This document shows, in pieces, positions 1-11,095 of a DNA stretch of 64,000 nucleotides. The DNA is taken from the NCBI GenBank assembly GCA_035771175.1, contig CM069612.1, forward strand, positions 27,572,987-27,636,986, given 5' to 3'. Each line of letters begins with the position of its first letter. The stretch's first letter is position 1. The translations under genes and the position numbers were made by a program. This stretch comes from Paratinospora sagittata (Eukaryota > Streptophyta > Magnoliopsida > Ranunculales > Menispermaceae). The notes under the pieces were generated by a model that saw nothing but the letters and a program-made list of their open reading frames with translations, had not been told where the DNA came from and ran no database searches.

Positions 1-787
1 GTGTAAAAGTTGGTATTAAAATAGTGAATAAAGATTGAGACCAATGGCAATCTCAAATTATTTAGATGTTGCTTAATTGAATCTGGAAACCAGACACAGA
101 AACATAAAAGCAAATCAAAACTAAAAGAAAAAACAATCCTCTAACATACACCTTGCAAAATGCTTCATTGGTTTTAGTTTGGTGCCATTTTGAATGTAAT
201 ATGTGTGTTTTGGTTCTTTTAAGTGTGTACAAGAGCTACATATATATTAGTATGGTGAAGAAGAGGCCTACATTTGACAGTTGAACAGTTGAACAGGGAC
301 ACTTGACCAACAAAAGCCATAGAATTTATTGAGAGGAACAGAGACTCATTTGCAGAAGCTTCTTTTTTATTTGCATTTTGTCAAGCAACATTCTCCATAT
401 TGCTGACCATAGAAAATTAATCATTCCATTTTCTATTTCCTGATAAGCTCCCATGAAGACTTGGAGAAATAATTAATTCTCCAAAAGTAGTCCTCAAAAT
501 AATAAGGCCCTGATCTCTAGAAGAAGAATAGAAAAACATAGTGAATAAGCATTGTACATTATTAATCCTCTATAAATTGCTTTTTTTTTTTTTGGCCATT
601 TGACAAATTGCTACTTACAAGCCAACATATACTGTTCTGTTCCCATTTCTAAGGATAAAAGGAAGTGCTTAGCCAGCCTTTGAAGTGTCTAAAATCAGAA
701 AGGACTGATCTTTCGGTCCTATATATACCATCAATTACCTTGTTGTAGTCTCCGTTGAGAATAATAACATTTTGGAAGCCCATCTCC
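1..787. other. Non-coding segment paralogous to 21.85-22.76 kb
   Basis: No convincing gene. Much of this stretch aligns by eye, in order and same orientation, with 21850-22690: shared blocks include the start of the window with about 21855, positions 50-120 with 21910-21970, and 300-660 with 22445-22690. It is therefore half of a segmental duplication. The LINE at 788 interrupts this copy; sequence resembling the continuation resumes after 11108. Short ORFs here look like chance. Confidence 0.5.
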
Positions 788-863
788 TTTTTTTTTTTTG
801 ACAGAGAAAAGTATGATTGTATTGATAGAATAACAAGCCTCACAAAAGGCACACCTACATAAC

Positions 864-1189
864 TCAACGCCAAGGCATTCCATACACTGGTATATCCGTA
901 ATCAAAGCATGTTTCGCTAAAGAGCGAGCTACTACATTATGCGCTTTTTGGACATGATAGAAGAAAATAGGTCCTCCCATCATCGCACGATGAACAATAT
1001 CAGCAGCAATTACATCAATATATTCTTCCAATTGATGATGAGTGACCAGTAAAACATTTTCTGGGTTAAGACCCTCACCCTGGAAAAAAAGATGGATAAG
1101 GTCCTCGTTGTTAGATTTGCAAATCGGGCAAGATAAGTCTTGAATAAAGAACCTTTTCCGCAAGTTTACCCGCAGAGCAAGAAAATTTA
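864..1189 (-). pseudogene. LINE ORF2 remnant: zf-RVT end and RNase H-like tail
   Basis: Continuation of the LINE on the far side of the Copia insertion. The segment includes a CPIC metal-binding pair followed by HLFF, typical of the plant LINE zf-RVT domain, then an RNase H-like C-terminus containing KAHNVVARSLAKHAL and ending at a stop near 864. The first residues shown after 1189 belong to the Copia LTR, not to the LINE. It is in frame with the part that ends at 9785. Confidence 0.75.
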
Positions 1190-1572
1190 TGTTGTGCGGA
1201 ATCGTGGTAAAGTATAAAAGAAAAAGCAAGACAACAAATATAACGTGGTTCGGCAAATTGCCTACGTTCACGGGAGACAACAATCTTTAATTATCAGAGA
1301 TTACAAACTACACCCTTAGGTGAATCTTACAGATTGGATCTCTTAAATAGATCTCTCAGAATATAACTCTCTGACTTTCAGAAATGAATTTTGAAGAATG
1401 AAGTTAAGCTCTATTTATAGGAGTAATCAGGAGTATTTTCGTAATTATAAATATTAAATATAATATATATTTAATATTATAATAATAACCTTTTCGGCGC
1501 CACTTTCGGCTTGTCTGCCACGCGGGTGGTCCCCACCCGCATGCTTTGTCTGCCACATGGGTGGTTCCCACA
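1190..1572 (-). repeat. 3' LTR of Copia A
   Basis: 383-bp LTR bounded by TGTTGTGCGG and GGTTCCCACA on the plus strand, next to the target duplication ATTTA at 1185-1189. It aligns throughout with 9388-9784 apart from about 20 substitutions and a short indel near the GC-rich end. Confidence 0.9.
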
Positions 1573-1689
1573 AATCTCTATCTGTACCACATGTGGAACA
1601 TGACTCCTCCACACCTGCAATCTCCTCCACATGTTGCTGCCTCCATTAGTGCCCTTAGGCACTACGAGCTCATGAGATATTAATCAAGT

Positions 1690-2486
1690 CCAAACAATGT
1701 TGGAATTTGATCCCTGTAACCACCTTTGTAAGCGTATCTGCAGGGTTATCTGCAGTCTTGATCTTTTGCAGAAGAATACTCCATTCTTCTACTATTTCTC
1801 GAACAAAATGAAAACGAACATCAATATGCTTCGTTCGACTGTGATGAACTTAGTTCTTTGCCAAACAAATGGCACTCTGGCTGTCGCAGAAAACTTCAAC
1901 ATTCTTCTGCACAATTCCCAAGTCTTTAGTCAATCCATGAAGCCAGATTGCTTCCTTGAAAGCTTCTGTTACTGTCACGTACTCTGCTTCTATAGTAGAC
2001 AAAGCAACTGTTGACTATAGTGTTGATCTCCAACTCACTGGTCCTCCTGCCATAGTGAAAACATAACCAGTAGTAGATCTGCGCTTGTCAAGATCTCCAG
2101 CATAGTCCGAATCTACATATCCCACTAGATGCTTACAACTCTTTGAATCTCTCTCGAACTTTAAACCAATATCCACAGTATCATGAATATACCGTAGAAT
2201 CCACTTCACTGCTTGCCAGTGGCCTTTACCGGGGTTGTGCATGTAACGACTTACCATACTTACAACATGTGAAATGTCAGGTCTGGTACATACCATAGCA
2301 TACATCAAGGCACCAACTGCATTTGCATATGGAATGTTCTCCATTTGCTTCTTTTGATCCTCAGAATTTAGTGACATTGATGTACTTAGCTTGAAATGTG
2401 GTGCCAATGGTGTGCTCACAGGTTTTGTGTCATTGCCAATGCCAAAAGTTTGAAGAACTTTCTTCAAATATTGAGTCTGAGTCAAA
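1690..2486 (-). pseudogene. Copia A RT end and RNase H, with premature stop
   Basis: Runs from the RT thumb (YLKKVLQTFGI) through TRPDISH to the first RNase H block ([20 protein letters not shown]). A TAG at about 2013-2015 stops the frame after WRSTL. The related copy at 34010 has a glutamine codon there, so this is a CAG-to-TAG nonsense change. RNase H sequence continues in frame beyond the stop to about 1690. Confidence 0.8.
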
Positions 2487-2491
2487 CAAAT

Positions 2492-5145
2492 TGTCGCGAC
2501 CCCTCCCCGGGTGACGTCACGACCGGCACAGTACCCCAGAGAATGTCACAACCCGACAAACCTGAGGCACTGATAAGCCTCTACTCAGAAGGTTACATAC
2601 GATCCAAAGACATAATATGTATATGATCAGGATAGTTGAATTAAATACCGAGATATGGCATCACCATCCAGAATATGAGGTCATCGACCCAATCCACAAG
2701 ATTCGACTATCCTTACTATAAACATGGATATTTTATTATTATTCCATTTAGCATACACATATCAAAATTGTCTCACGAACTATATGTTATATATCATAGT
2801 ATCTGTGACAATTATACATTAACAAAACAAAACACCAATATCTTCTACTATTTTCCTTATGTACAAATCAAAACTCACTTCAACAAGAAGTAAGGCAAGC
2901 TACACCAACTCTAAGCCTTGCCCTTTCCTTTACGATCTGATCCTGAAAAATATAAGGGAAAATGGAATGAGCTCAACTAGCTCAGTGAATACTTTTCACA
3001 AAAATCTCCACATATGCACTTATGTAAAACATGTATGTTACTTGAAATAACATTGGTAAATTGAAATGCATTAAGAAAATATATGATTCATGCTTCCAAA
3101 TTAAAGATATAATTATGCATCATTTTCATAAAAGATATGTAGAAAAGCCTCAACATGAGGTCATATCAGGATAACATTGCCTACATTTCCCCCATTGCGC
3201 CATGGGTTCAAACCAACACGTTATCCAACTAATCCTTCTACCCTTACATTCCTTAGTGATTCGAAAAGTCCTTTTCACAAGGCACTTTTCCCTAAAGAAC
3301 AAGTAAATAGAAAGAAATCCAACGCCAAGGTATTTAATCCGAAATACCTAAGGCCATGTTAATGCATAAAATCCGTGCTCATGATCATAAATACAATGCA
3401 CATATATAATATAATGCATATCATTCAAGAATTCAATTTCATATATCTACAATGCTATACATGGAGAAGTAAGGTGAGAAATACTCACAAATCACAAAAT
3501 TTTGCCTAAGTCCACAAGTTTTCACCAATTCACCAATACTTCAATTGTGTTCACAAATCCTCATCCAAGTCATAAGCCACCCACTGCAATTTACACATTA
3601 CACACATACAAATGAATTCTAGAAAAATGAATTTAATCACTTGATTAATTACCAAGTATCCATAACCCATTCCCTTACCATTTCAGTTACTAAGATAGAA
3701 TTTTCAGCACATGATCAAAGTATTCATTTGATCACCAAATTAACACAAAATTTCCATCTCTATAAGTTAATCAATTTTATCCCTAAGCAAGTTACCTAAG
3801 CATTCTTCAAATGCTCTAACATTTCCAGCACTAAATTTTCAGCCAATTACCCATCAAATTGGTCAAAACCTATCATTGAACAACTTACCAATGTATTGCC
3901 ATTGCCCAATTTTCTAAATTTCCAGCACTTGTTCAATTCATTAGTCATCAAATGAATCATCATCAACCAAGAATTTCAGAAATTTAGCATTTCAATTTCT
4001 GGCAAATATCAACCCATCACATCCATAATCAATTGCTAATCAACACACATAAGAAAAGACCACAAATGGTCACTCAAATTGGGTTCCAAAAACCCTGTTT
4101 TAACATGGCTGGAACACCATGTTCTACCCATAAAAATCAGTATTTTTTAATCATCAAAATGGTCACCAAATATTCAAGACTAAATTCCAGCAAATACTTT
4201 ATCAAAATAGCAGAATTCAGTTATTAAAATCAGGTTTGAAATCTGTAAATTCAGCCATGAAAATTTCTCATTTTCATCATCAATTTAATCTCTGAAAATT
4301 AGTGTTTTAAACATCACCACACTCACCAATTGTCTAGTGATAAATTTCTAATGAGTTCAACCATTAAACATCATCAAAACACCACAACTTACTTACTAGA
4401 AATCAGTGAAATGATCATCAAACACTCACTTTCTAGCTTCATTTCTAGCCATGGAAATCACTTGCATGTTACATATAATGTATAGAATGAAGAGGAGAGT
4501 TTGAATATGAGACTTTCACATCTAAAACTATGGATCTCACCTTCCTTTGGAGCTCCAAAATCTCCTTCTTCTTCAACCGTATTCTCAATTTCTCTCTAGC
4601 TTGATATTCTGGTATGCACTTCACTTGCACATTTCAGCCACTAAACAATTCATGCCAACAAGCTAATAGGTGTCAATTTGCTTAAGACACATGTTACATA
4701 CAAGCCAATAGGTGTCAATTTGCTTAAGACACATGTTACATAGCATGCACAAGTGTCAATTTGCTTAAGACACATGTTACATAGCATGCACAAACTCATA
4801 TCTACATAAGGTGGCTGAATTTAGACACCTACATAGCATGCACAAACTCATATCTACATAAGGTGGCTGAATTTAGACATAAGGTGGCTGAATTTAGACA
4901 TCTTTGGTTATTTTAATTTCATTCCTTCCACTAGTCATTCATTAATGAACATGTGAATATCTTAGATTAATTTCCTAATTGCCCATAACTCATGTATTAT
5001 ACACTAATACATCTCAACCACACAAATTATTAAAATATCTCGTACACACAGTATACGAGTAGTATATACATCGACTATGTGTACAAGACTTCGTATTGAC
5101 AGTCCACATCATTATGATGTCTGCTGCGAAAAGTGGGTCGTTACA
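2492..5145 (-). mobile_element. Solo LTR, 2654 bp, probably Ty3/Gypsy
   Basis: Insertion inside the Copia A RT gene, bounded by TGTCGCGACC and GGTCGTTACA and flanked by a perfect 5-bp duplication CAAAT (2487-2491, 5146-5150). TG...CA ends, 5-bp duplication and no coding capacity fit a solo LTR. On the minus strand it starts TGTAACGACCC, as in many plant Gypsy (chromovirus-type) LTRs, so orientation and class are inferred. The interior is AT-rich, with low-complexity stretches around 3400-4450. Confidence 0.75.
4665..4890. repeat. Local tandem repeats in the solo LTR
   Basis: Two units are repeated imperfectly. One, around GTGTCAATTTGCTTAAGACA, occurs three times between 4672 and 4775. The other, around CATAAGGTGGCTGAATTTAG, occurs three times between 4805 and 4900. 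Replication slippage is the likely cause. Confidence 0.7.
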
Positions 5146-5150
5146 CAAAT

Positions 5151-5862
5151 TTTGTCTTTGGCCCTGTCTCGAGTTATCTCCATCCCGAGAATTTTTCTGG
5201 CCTCTCTAAGATCTTTCATTTCAAACTCTGAGCTCAATTGAGTCTTCAGCTTGTTGATCTCCACCTTGCTTTTAGATGCGATTAACATATCATCTACATA
5301 TAAAAGCAAGTAGATAAATGTACTATCTTGAAGTTTGCGATAGTAGACACAATGATCAAACTGATTCTGAGTATATTTTTGCCCTTGGATGAAGCTGTCA
5401 AATCGCTTGTACCACTGTCTCGGTGACTGCTTCAGGCCATACAGTGACTTGCTCAACTTGCAAGCCCAATTCTCTCTTCCTGGTACCTTGAATCCATCTG
5501 GTTGAGACATATATCTCCTCGTCCAAATTACCATGCAGAAAAATAGTTTTGACATCGAGTTGGGCTAACTTTAGATCAAACTGTGCAACCAAAGTCAATA
5601 ATATTCGAATTGACGAATGCTTAACAACTGGTGAAAATACCCCATTGTAGTCAATTCCTTCCCTCTGAGCGTGGCCTTTTGCTACCAGTCTGGCTTTGTA
5701 TCGGATACCATCTGTGCTAGGAGAGCCTTCCTTCTTAGCGAAAACCCATTTGCAGCTAATTGGTTTCTTTTCTTTCGGAAGTGGAACCAACTTCCAAGTC
5801 TGATTCTGATGGAGTGATGTCATCTCCTCATTCATTGTCATTTTCCACTTATCACTTTCCAT
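5151..5862 (-). pseudogene. Copia A reverse transcriptase, 5' part
   Basis: Two overlapping frames together cover the RT N-terminal half: WKLVPLPKEKKPISCKWVF and KARLVAKGHAQ in 5398-5862, then SLYGLKQSPRQWYKRFD and LLLYVDDMLIA (catalytic Asp pair) in 5112-5555. The frame change between 5398 and 5555 is a disabling indel. The solo LTR at 2492-5145 separates this half from the RT end and RNase H. Confidence 0.8.
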
Positions 5863-5901
5863 ACTTTGAATAACATCTTTGTAATTGTATGGAATATCAT
5901 C

Positions 5902-7541
5902 TCAGGTGACTGAAAATGCATATGCAACCATGTCAGTGTACCGAGCAGGTTTGCGGATTTCTCTTCTTGATCGACTGGTGGTAATTGATTCTGGTTGTTG
6001 ACTGACGTCTGGTTCTGGAGCCTCCACCTCAACTGAGATTTCCTCCTCGTCTTCTTCAGGATGGTTGAATATCTCTGTTAACTTGTCAGGAGTTACTGGA
6101 ATATCTAACTTCACCTGCTGATGCAAATCTGGATCTCGATTTTCTTTATCAGAAATTGTATGCTTTAACATCACAGATTCATCAAAAGTTACATCTCGAC
6201 TTTTTACAATCGTCTCTGTCTCAGGGTTCCATAGTCGGAAAGCCTTAACTCCTTCAATAAAGCTCATGAAAATCGCTTTCTTGGACCTAGGATCCAGTTT
6301 GGATTCCTTTACATGAAAAAATGCAGTGCATCCAAAAATCCGCAGAGAATCATAATCTGAAACGGGGTGTCCAGACCATACCTCCTTGGGAGTTTTGCCA
6401 TCTAGTGCTGTTGCAGGAAGTCGATTGATGATATGAGAGGCATATGACAAAGCTTCAGCCCAAAATGCCTTGCTCAGTCCAGAATGAGATAACATACAAC
6501 GAACTTTATCTACCAAAGTACGATTCATGCGTTCAGCAACACCGTTTTGTTGTGGTGTACCTGGGACTGTGAAATGTCTAACAATCCCTTCATTCTCAAA
6601 AAATTTCTGAAATGGGTCTGACTTATATTCTCCTCCATTATCAGATCTGAGCCTCTTAATCTTCCTTCCCGTTTGGGTTTCTACCATTTTCTTCCATATA
6701 AAGGTTTTCCGACTATGGAACCGTGAGACAAAGACGATTGTAAAAAGTCGAGATGTAACTTTTGATGAATCTGTGATGTTAAAGCATACAGTTTCTGATA
6801 AAGAAAATCGAGATCCAAATTTGCATCAGCAGGTGGAGTTAGATATTCCAGTAACTCTTGACAAGTTAACAGAGATATCCAACCATCTGAAACGGGATGT
6901 CCAGACCATATCTCCTTGGGAGTTTTGCCATCTAGTGCTGTTGCAGGAAGTTGATTGATGATATGAGAGGCATATGACAAAGCTTCAGCCCAAAATGCAT
7001 TGCTCAGTCCAGAATGAGATAACATGCAATGAACTTTATCGACCAAAGTACGATTCATGCGTTCAGCAACACCGTTTTGTTGTGGTGTGCCTGAGACTGT
7101 GAAATGTCTGACAATCCCTCCATTCTCACAAAATTTCTGAAATGGGTCTGACTTATATTCTCCTCCATTATCAGATCTGAGCCTCTTAATCGTCCTTCCC
7201 GTTTGGGTTTCTACCATTTTCTTCCATATAAGAAAGATATCTAGCACTTCATCTTTATGCTTCATGGTATAAACCCAAACATAGCGTGAGAAATCATCAA
7301 TGAAAGTAACAAACCAACGTTTACCTCCCAATGAAACATTTTGAGAGGGTCCCCAAACGTCAGTATGAACATAATCCAATGTTCCTTTTGTGCGGTGGAT
7401 TGTAGTGCCAAACTTGACTCTCGTCTGCTTGCCTAAGATACAGTGCTCGCAGAAGTCAAGTTTCCCTGTCTTTGCACCTGTCAGAGAACCTTGCTTTATC
7501 AAGGTTTGAAGAGCCTTCTCACCAACATGTCCGAGCCGCAT
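5902..7541 (-). pseudogene. Copia A integrase, duplicated and rearranged
   Basis: 6894-7541 encodes the gag-pre-integrase zinc motif (H..H..C..C, with FCEHCILGKQ) and a DDE core (HTDVWGP, RSDNGGEY, NGVAERMNRT). The same core appears again at 5902-6687, because about 330 bp (6371-6700) is repeated at 6901-7230. Between the copies, about 190 bp (roughly 6705-6892) is an inverted copy of 6062-6243: residues such as MLKHT.SDKENRDP read on plus at 6773 and on minus near 6170. Such a structure cannot give a working integrase. It probably arose by template switching or break repair. Confidence 0.8.
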
Positions 7542-7616
7542 GTGCCAAAGTCGGGAAGTGTCCGATGAAACATCATTAGAACTGGTGCAAGCTGAGACAC
7601 TTCCGATTACTGTGTG

Positions 7617-7925
7617 TCAGTCAAGGAGATAAAGATTTCCTTTCTGAGTACCCTTCATGGCCAAGAGTGCTCCACGTACAACCTTGAGGACTCCACTTTC
7701 AATGGTTACCTTGTAATCGCTGGAATCAAGGACTCCTAGGGAGATTAGATTTTTCTTTAGATCTGGAACATATCTGACGTCCGTGAGCCGTCTTGTTGTA
7801 CCCTCATGCATCTTAAGGCGTATAGTTCCAATACCTTTTGTGTGGCAGGTATTGTTGTTGCCCATGACCACGACTCCTCCATCGAACTCATCCAATTTTG
7901 AAAACCAATGGCGATTCAGACACAT
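7617..7925 (-). pseudogene. Copia A protease to gag-pre-integrase remnant
   Basis: A 102-codon open segment with the pattern seen after the aspartic-protease active site in Tnt1-type elements (GVVVMGNNN, then LTDVRYVPDLKKNLISLG). The active-site portion lies just upstream in a broken frame. It ends at a stop before the integrase zinc-binding region at 7541. Confidence 0.7.
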
Positions 7926-8466
7926 ATGATAGGAACATCCAGAATCTAAAATTCATCTATTAGACTGAATGTCTATAGATGAGACCGAGAAAACGGAATC
8001 TTCTTTTGCTTTCTGTGCTACATTTGCATCTGTCTTGCTCTTATTTGGACAATTTTTCTTCTAGTGTCCCTTTTGGTGACAATAGGCACATTCATCCTTT
8101 GCAAGACGTTGACGTGATGAAGGTCATTTTGACTTTGAGCGAGATCGGCCTCGCCCACTGGATCTATCAGATCTGTTGTTAGCCCTGCCTCTGGATACCG
8201 TCAAGGCTGCTGGTGATGATCCTTATTATCGCGCTGGTCTTTCCTTCGATACTCGTTGTTCACCAAAACATTTGAAACATCACTGAATTTAACCTCATCT
8301 TTGCCATATAGCAAAGTTATTGTTAAATGTTCATAACTTTCAGGCAAAGAGTTTAACAACAATAGTACCTATCCTCATCAAGAGGTTCAACATCAAGATT
8401 TAGTAGATCAGCAAGAATCTTGTTGAAATTATCAAGATGCTCAATCATGGGAGTACCTTGCTTGTA

Positions 8467-8838
8467 CTAAAAACTAAAGAGCTTATTCTTCAGGTAGAGG
8501 CGGTTCTCTACGCTTTTCGTCATGTACTTGTCATCCAGTTTCTTCCAGAGACTTGTTGCCATAGTCTCTTTCATGACAAAGTACTTCTGATCTTTGGCCA
8601 AACAGAGTCTGATTGTTCCACAAGCTTGACGATTGACGAAATACCAATCATCATCGGACATATCTTTGGGCTTGGTTTCCAAGGCGATATGTGATCCTTC
8701 CCGGAATAAGAAATCTTGAACTTCGCATTGCCACATGGCAAAGTTGTTGGTGCCGTTGAATTTCTCCACCTCGAACTTTGTGTTGGACATCGAACTTCTT
8801 TGCCAAGGCCTGCTTGTGCTTGGAATTTTCTCCGCCAT
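8467..8838 (-). pseudogene. Copia A gag N-terminus
   Basis: A 123-codon open stretch beginning at a Met beside the 5' untranslated region. It has the typical Copia gag N-terminus (KFNGTNNFAMWQ) and continues as an alpha-helical UBN2-like capsid segment. The rest of gag, to about 7979, is broken by stops and frame changes, including the expected zinc-knuckle region. Gag would form the particle that packages element RNA. Confidence 0.75.
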
Positions 8839-9372
8839 TTAGACTGAAGATATTTATGACGCTGAAAAGTGCTTCAAAAAATGATAAACAACTCCAACCA
8901 AGCTATATCAATAACTTAGCAGCTGAATCTGCAGAAATTGATTGCACGGTTGCATCCGGAACGGTCGAAAATGGTGGAAACGAGTCTGACTTTGCTGAAA
9001 TTAGACGAAGAGAGCGGACTATTTGGGCTGGACCGCGGGATGAACAGTACTGATAGAGTGGGCTGGACCGTAGATGAATAGTACCGACCGAGTGGGCTGG
9101 ACCCCAGATGAATAGTGCGGACTGAGTGGGCTGGGCCCCGGATGAATAGTGCGGACTTAGTGGGTTGGGCCGGTGATCAAACTTTGATCGGCTCTTGGAA
9201 CTTGTTTCTTGTCCGTTTTTCTCGCCGTTGATTGCGTTGGATTCCTGGAAACAAGAGCTACCTCCACGGGTGATCAGAAAACAGTTCCGATCACTTTTAC
9301 AGAAACTCGAAATTTCGACGCAGTCTCGAAAAATTCGACAGTGTCCGTTTTTTCTTCCAAAGCTTCACCTTG

Positions 9373-9384
9373 GCTTTGATACCA
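9373..9384 (-). other. Primer-binding site of Copia A
   Basis: On the minus strand this reads TGGTATCAAAGC, one base from the usual plant retrotransposon primer site complementary to initiator Met-tRNA. It sits three bases inside the 5' LTR, which fixes the element's orientation as minus. Confidence 0.8.
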
Positions 9385-9387
9385 ATT

Positions 9388-9784
9388 TGTTGTGCGGAAT
9401 CGTGGTAAAGTATGAAAGAAAAAGCAAGACAACAAATATAATGTAGTTCGGCAAATTGCCTACGTCCACGGGAGACAACAATCTTGTATTATCAGAGATT
9501 ACAAACTACATCCTTAGGTAAATCTTACAGATTAGATCTCTTAAATAGATCTCTCAGAATAGAACTCTCTGACTCCTAGGAATGAATTTTGAAGAATGAA
9601 GTTAAGCTCTATTTATAGGAGTAATTAGGGGTATTTTCGTAATTATAAATATTAAATATAATATATATTTAATATTATAATAATAACTTTTTCGGCGCCC
9701 CTTTGAGCTTGTCTGCGACGCGGGTGGTCCCCACGCGCTTTCGACGTCAATTTTGGCTTGTCTGCCACATAGGTGGTTCCCACA
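9388..9784 (-). repeat. 5' LTR of Copia A
   Basis: 397-bp partner of the LTR at 1190-1572, with the same terminal bases. It is followed at 9785-9789 by the second ATTTA of the target-site duplication. Confidence 0.9.
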
Positions 9785-11090
9785 ATTTATTCCACAGCGC
9801 CATAGGTAGGATTTTATCTTTAGAGGAATCTGAATGTTCCAAAGAGTGGTCCAGATGTTATTCTTCACAATCCTGGAGCTTGACATATCATGAGCTCTTT
9901 CGCTTTTAGAAGTTCCGGCCAGTCGTACCATTATTATGAAGAAATTCAGCAGTTCTATACCCAGACTTCACTGAATATTGCCCTGAGTTTGAAAAATGCC
10001 ATATCATTTTGCCATGCAACCAACATAGCCAAGAGGAATAGCTAATATGATATCTTTATCCTCAGGAAGAAAAGATGAATTAATGACATCAAAACGTCAT
10101 CCTCTAGAATCAGAACATATCAAATAAGCTACTGTTTTTATATGCCTTACATGCGGAGACACCACTTTGTAGGAGACCGGTCTCGGGATCCAAGGATCTT
10201 TCCAAACATCAATGGAGGCAACATTCCCTACTCTCCATCGATACCCATGTTGGAGAATAGCTCGCCCAGCAAGTACACTATGCCACCCCCATGATGGTCG
10301 TCGACCAAGTTGTGCATGAAGAAAGTGACGACTCTTTGAAGTATTTTGCCTTGTAGCACTGATAGAGAAGAGAGTTATGATCTGTGATCATCTTCCAACC
10401 TTGTTTAGCAAGTAAAGCCAGATTGAACCATTCTAAGTTTTTGAAACCAAGACCACTTTGCTCCTTGGTAGAGTTTCCCACTTACACCAATGTAGCTTGT
10501 GTCCATCCTTCTTCTTCCCCCACTGTCAGGTCGCATATGCAGCAACTTGGCTAAGATACCCCTCTGTTTTGGCTTCACCTTAGAGCTGAAAGTGATGCTA
10601 CATTTGTTACTATTTAAACATTGACCCGAGGCCCTATGATAAATCTCCAAGGTAGCAGCTAAAACTTCGAAATCACTTGTGGAAGCTCTGCAAAAAAGCA
10701 ATGCATCGTCCCCAAAAAATAGGTGGGAGACTCTTAGGCTTTGATTGTTAAACGAGAAGCACCTAAGCGTTCCTTTTTCCATTTCTCTGGGTAGTAAGAA
10801 GGATAAAGCCTCAGCACAAATGATGAAGAGAAAGGGTGATAACGGATCGCCTAGCCCAAGGCTTTTCGAAGGAAAGATTGTCTTTGAAAGAAACCCATTT
10901 AACTTCACTTGATATTTAACAGTAGAGATGCAGCTGAAAATCCACCCTCTCCACCGGTTGGAAAACCCAAGTTTATATAGCACCCAATCCATGAACTTCC
11001 ATTCAACTCTATCATATGCCTTCGACATATCGAACTTTATCGCCGCCTCAGCAACCTTTCGTCTTTTTCCTTTCATTGTATGTAAGGAAA
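9785..11090 (-). pseudogene. LINE ORF2 remnant: reverse transcriptase and zf-RVT start
   Basis: The minus-strand translation from about 11090 to 10405 has LINE RT landmarks: FDMSKAYDRVEW (RT block with the first catalytic Asp), GDPLSPFLFIICAE, and FGDDALLF, which matches the FADD-type catalytic Asp pair. After stops and frame changes, 9785-9900 encodes the start of the zinc-binding region (WTTLWNIQIPLKIKSYLWRC). No start codon exists because the element is 5'-truncated at 11095. It would have supplied target-primed reverse transcription; it is now non-functional. Confidence 0.8.
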
Positions 11091-11095
11091 AAGAT

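Larger units (their letters stand above)
1190..9784 (-). mobile_element. Copia LTR retrotransposon A (Tnt1/1-94-like), degenerate
   Basis: Complete structure on the minus strand: 5' LTR 9388-9784, an initiator-Met-tRNA type primer site beside it, coding remnants in the order gag, protease, integrase, RT, RNase H, and 3' LTR 1190-1572. A perfect 5-bp duplication ATTTA (1185-1189 and 9785-9789) flanks it. The interior is decayed: a solo LTR is inserted at 2492-5145, the integrase region is tandemly duplicated with an inverted fragment between the copies (6371-7235), and RT and RNase H carry a frameshift and a nonsense codon. About 20 differences between the LTRs by eye indicate an old insertion. 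It lies inside the LINE above, in the same orientation. Confidence 0.9.
788..11095 (-). mobile_element. LINE (L1-type), 5'-truncated, split by a Copia element
   Basis: Non-LTR retrotransposon on the minus strand. Its 3' end is the T-run at 788-800 (a poly-A tail on the minus strand). A 10-13 bp direct repeat starting GCCCATCTCC flanks it at 778-787 and 11096-11105, as expected for a LINE target-site duplication. The ORF2 remnant holds reverse transcriptase (10405-11090), a zinc-binding zf-RVT segment and an RNase H-like tail, divided by the Copia insertion at 1190-9784. If the insertion and one copy of its 5-bp duplication are ignored, the reading frame runs straight across, so the Copia entered this LINE precisely. 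The 5' truncation lies inside the RT domain, so this copy cannot move by itself. Confidence 0.85.

Noticed and set aside
1477..1662. 61-codon minus ORF
   Set aside because: Lies across the Copia A LTR and its inner edge; no domain, codon pattern like the LTR's GC-rich end.
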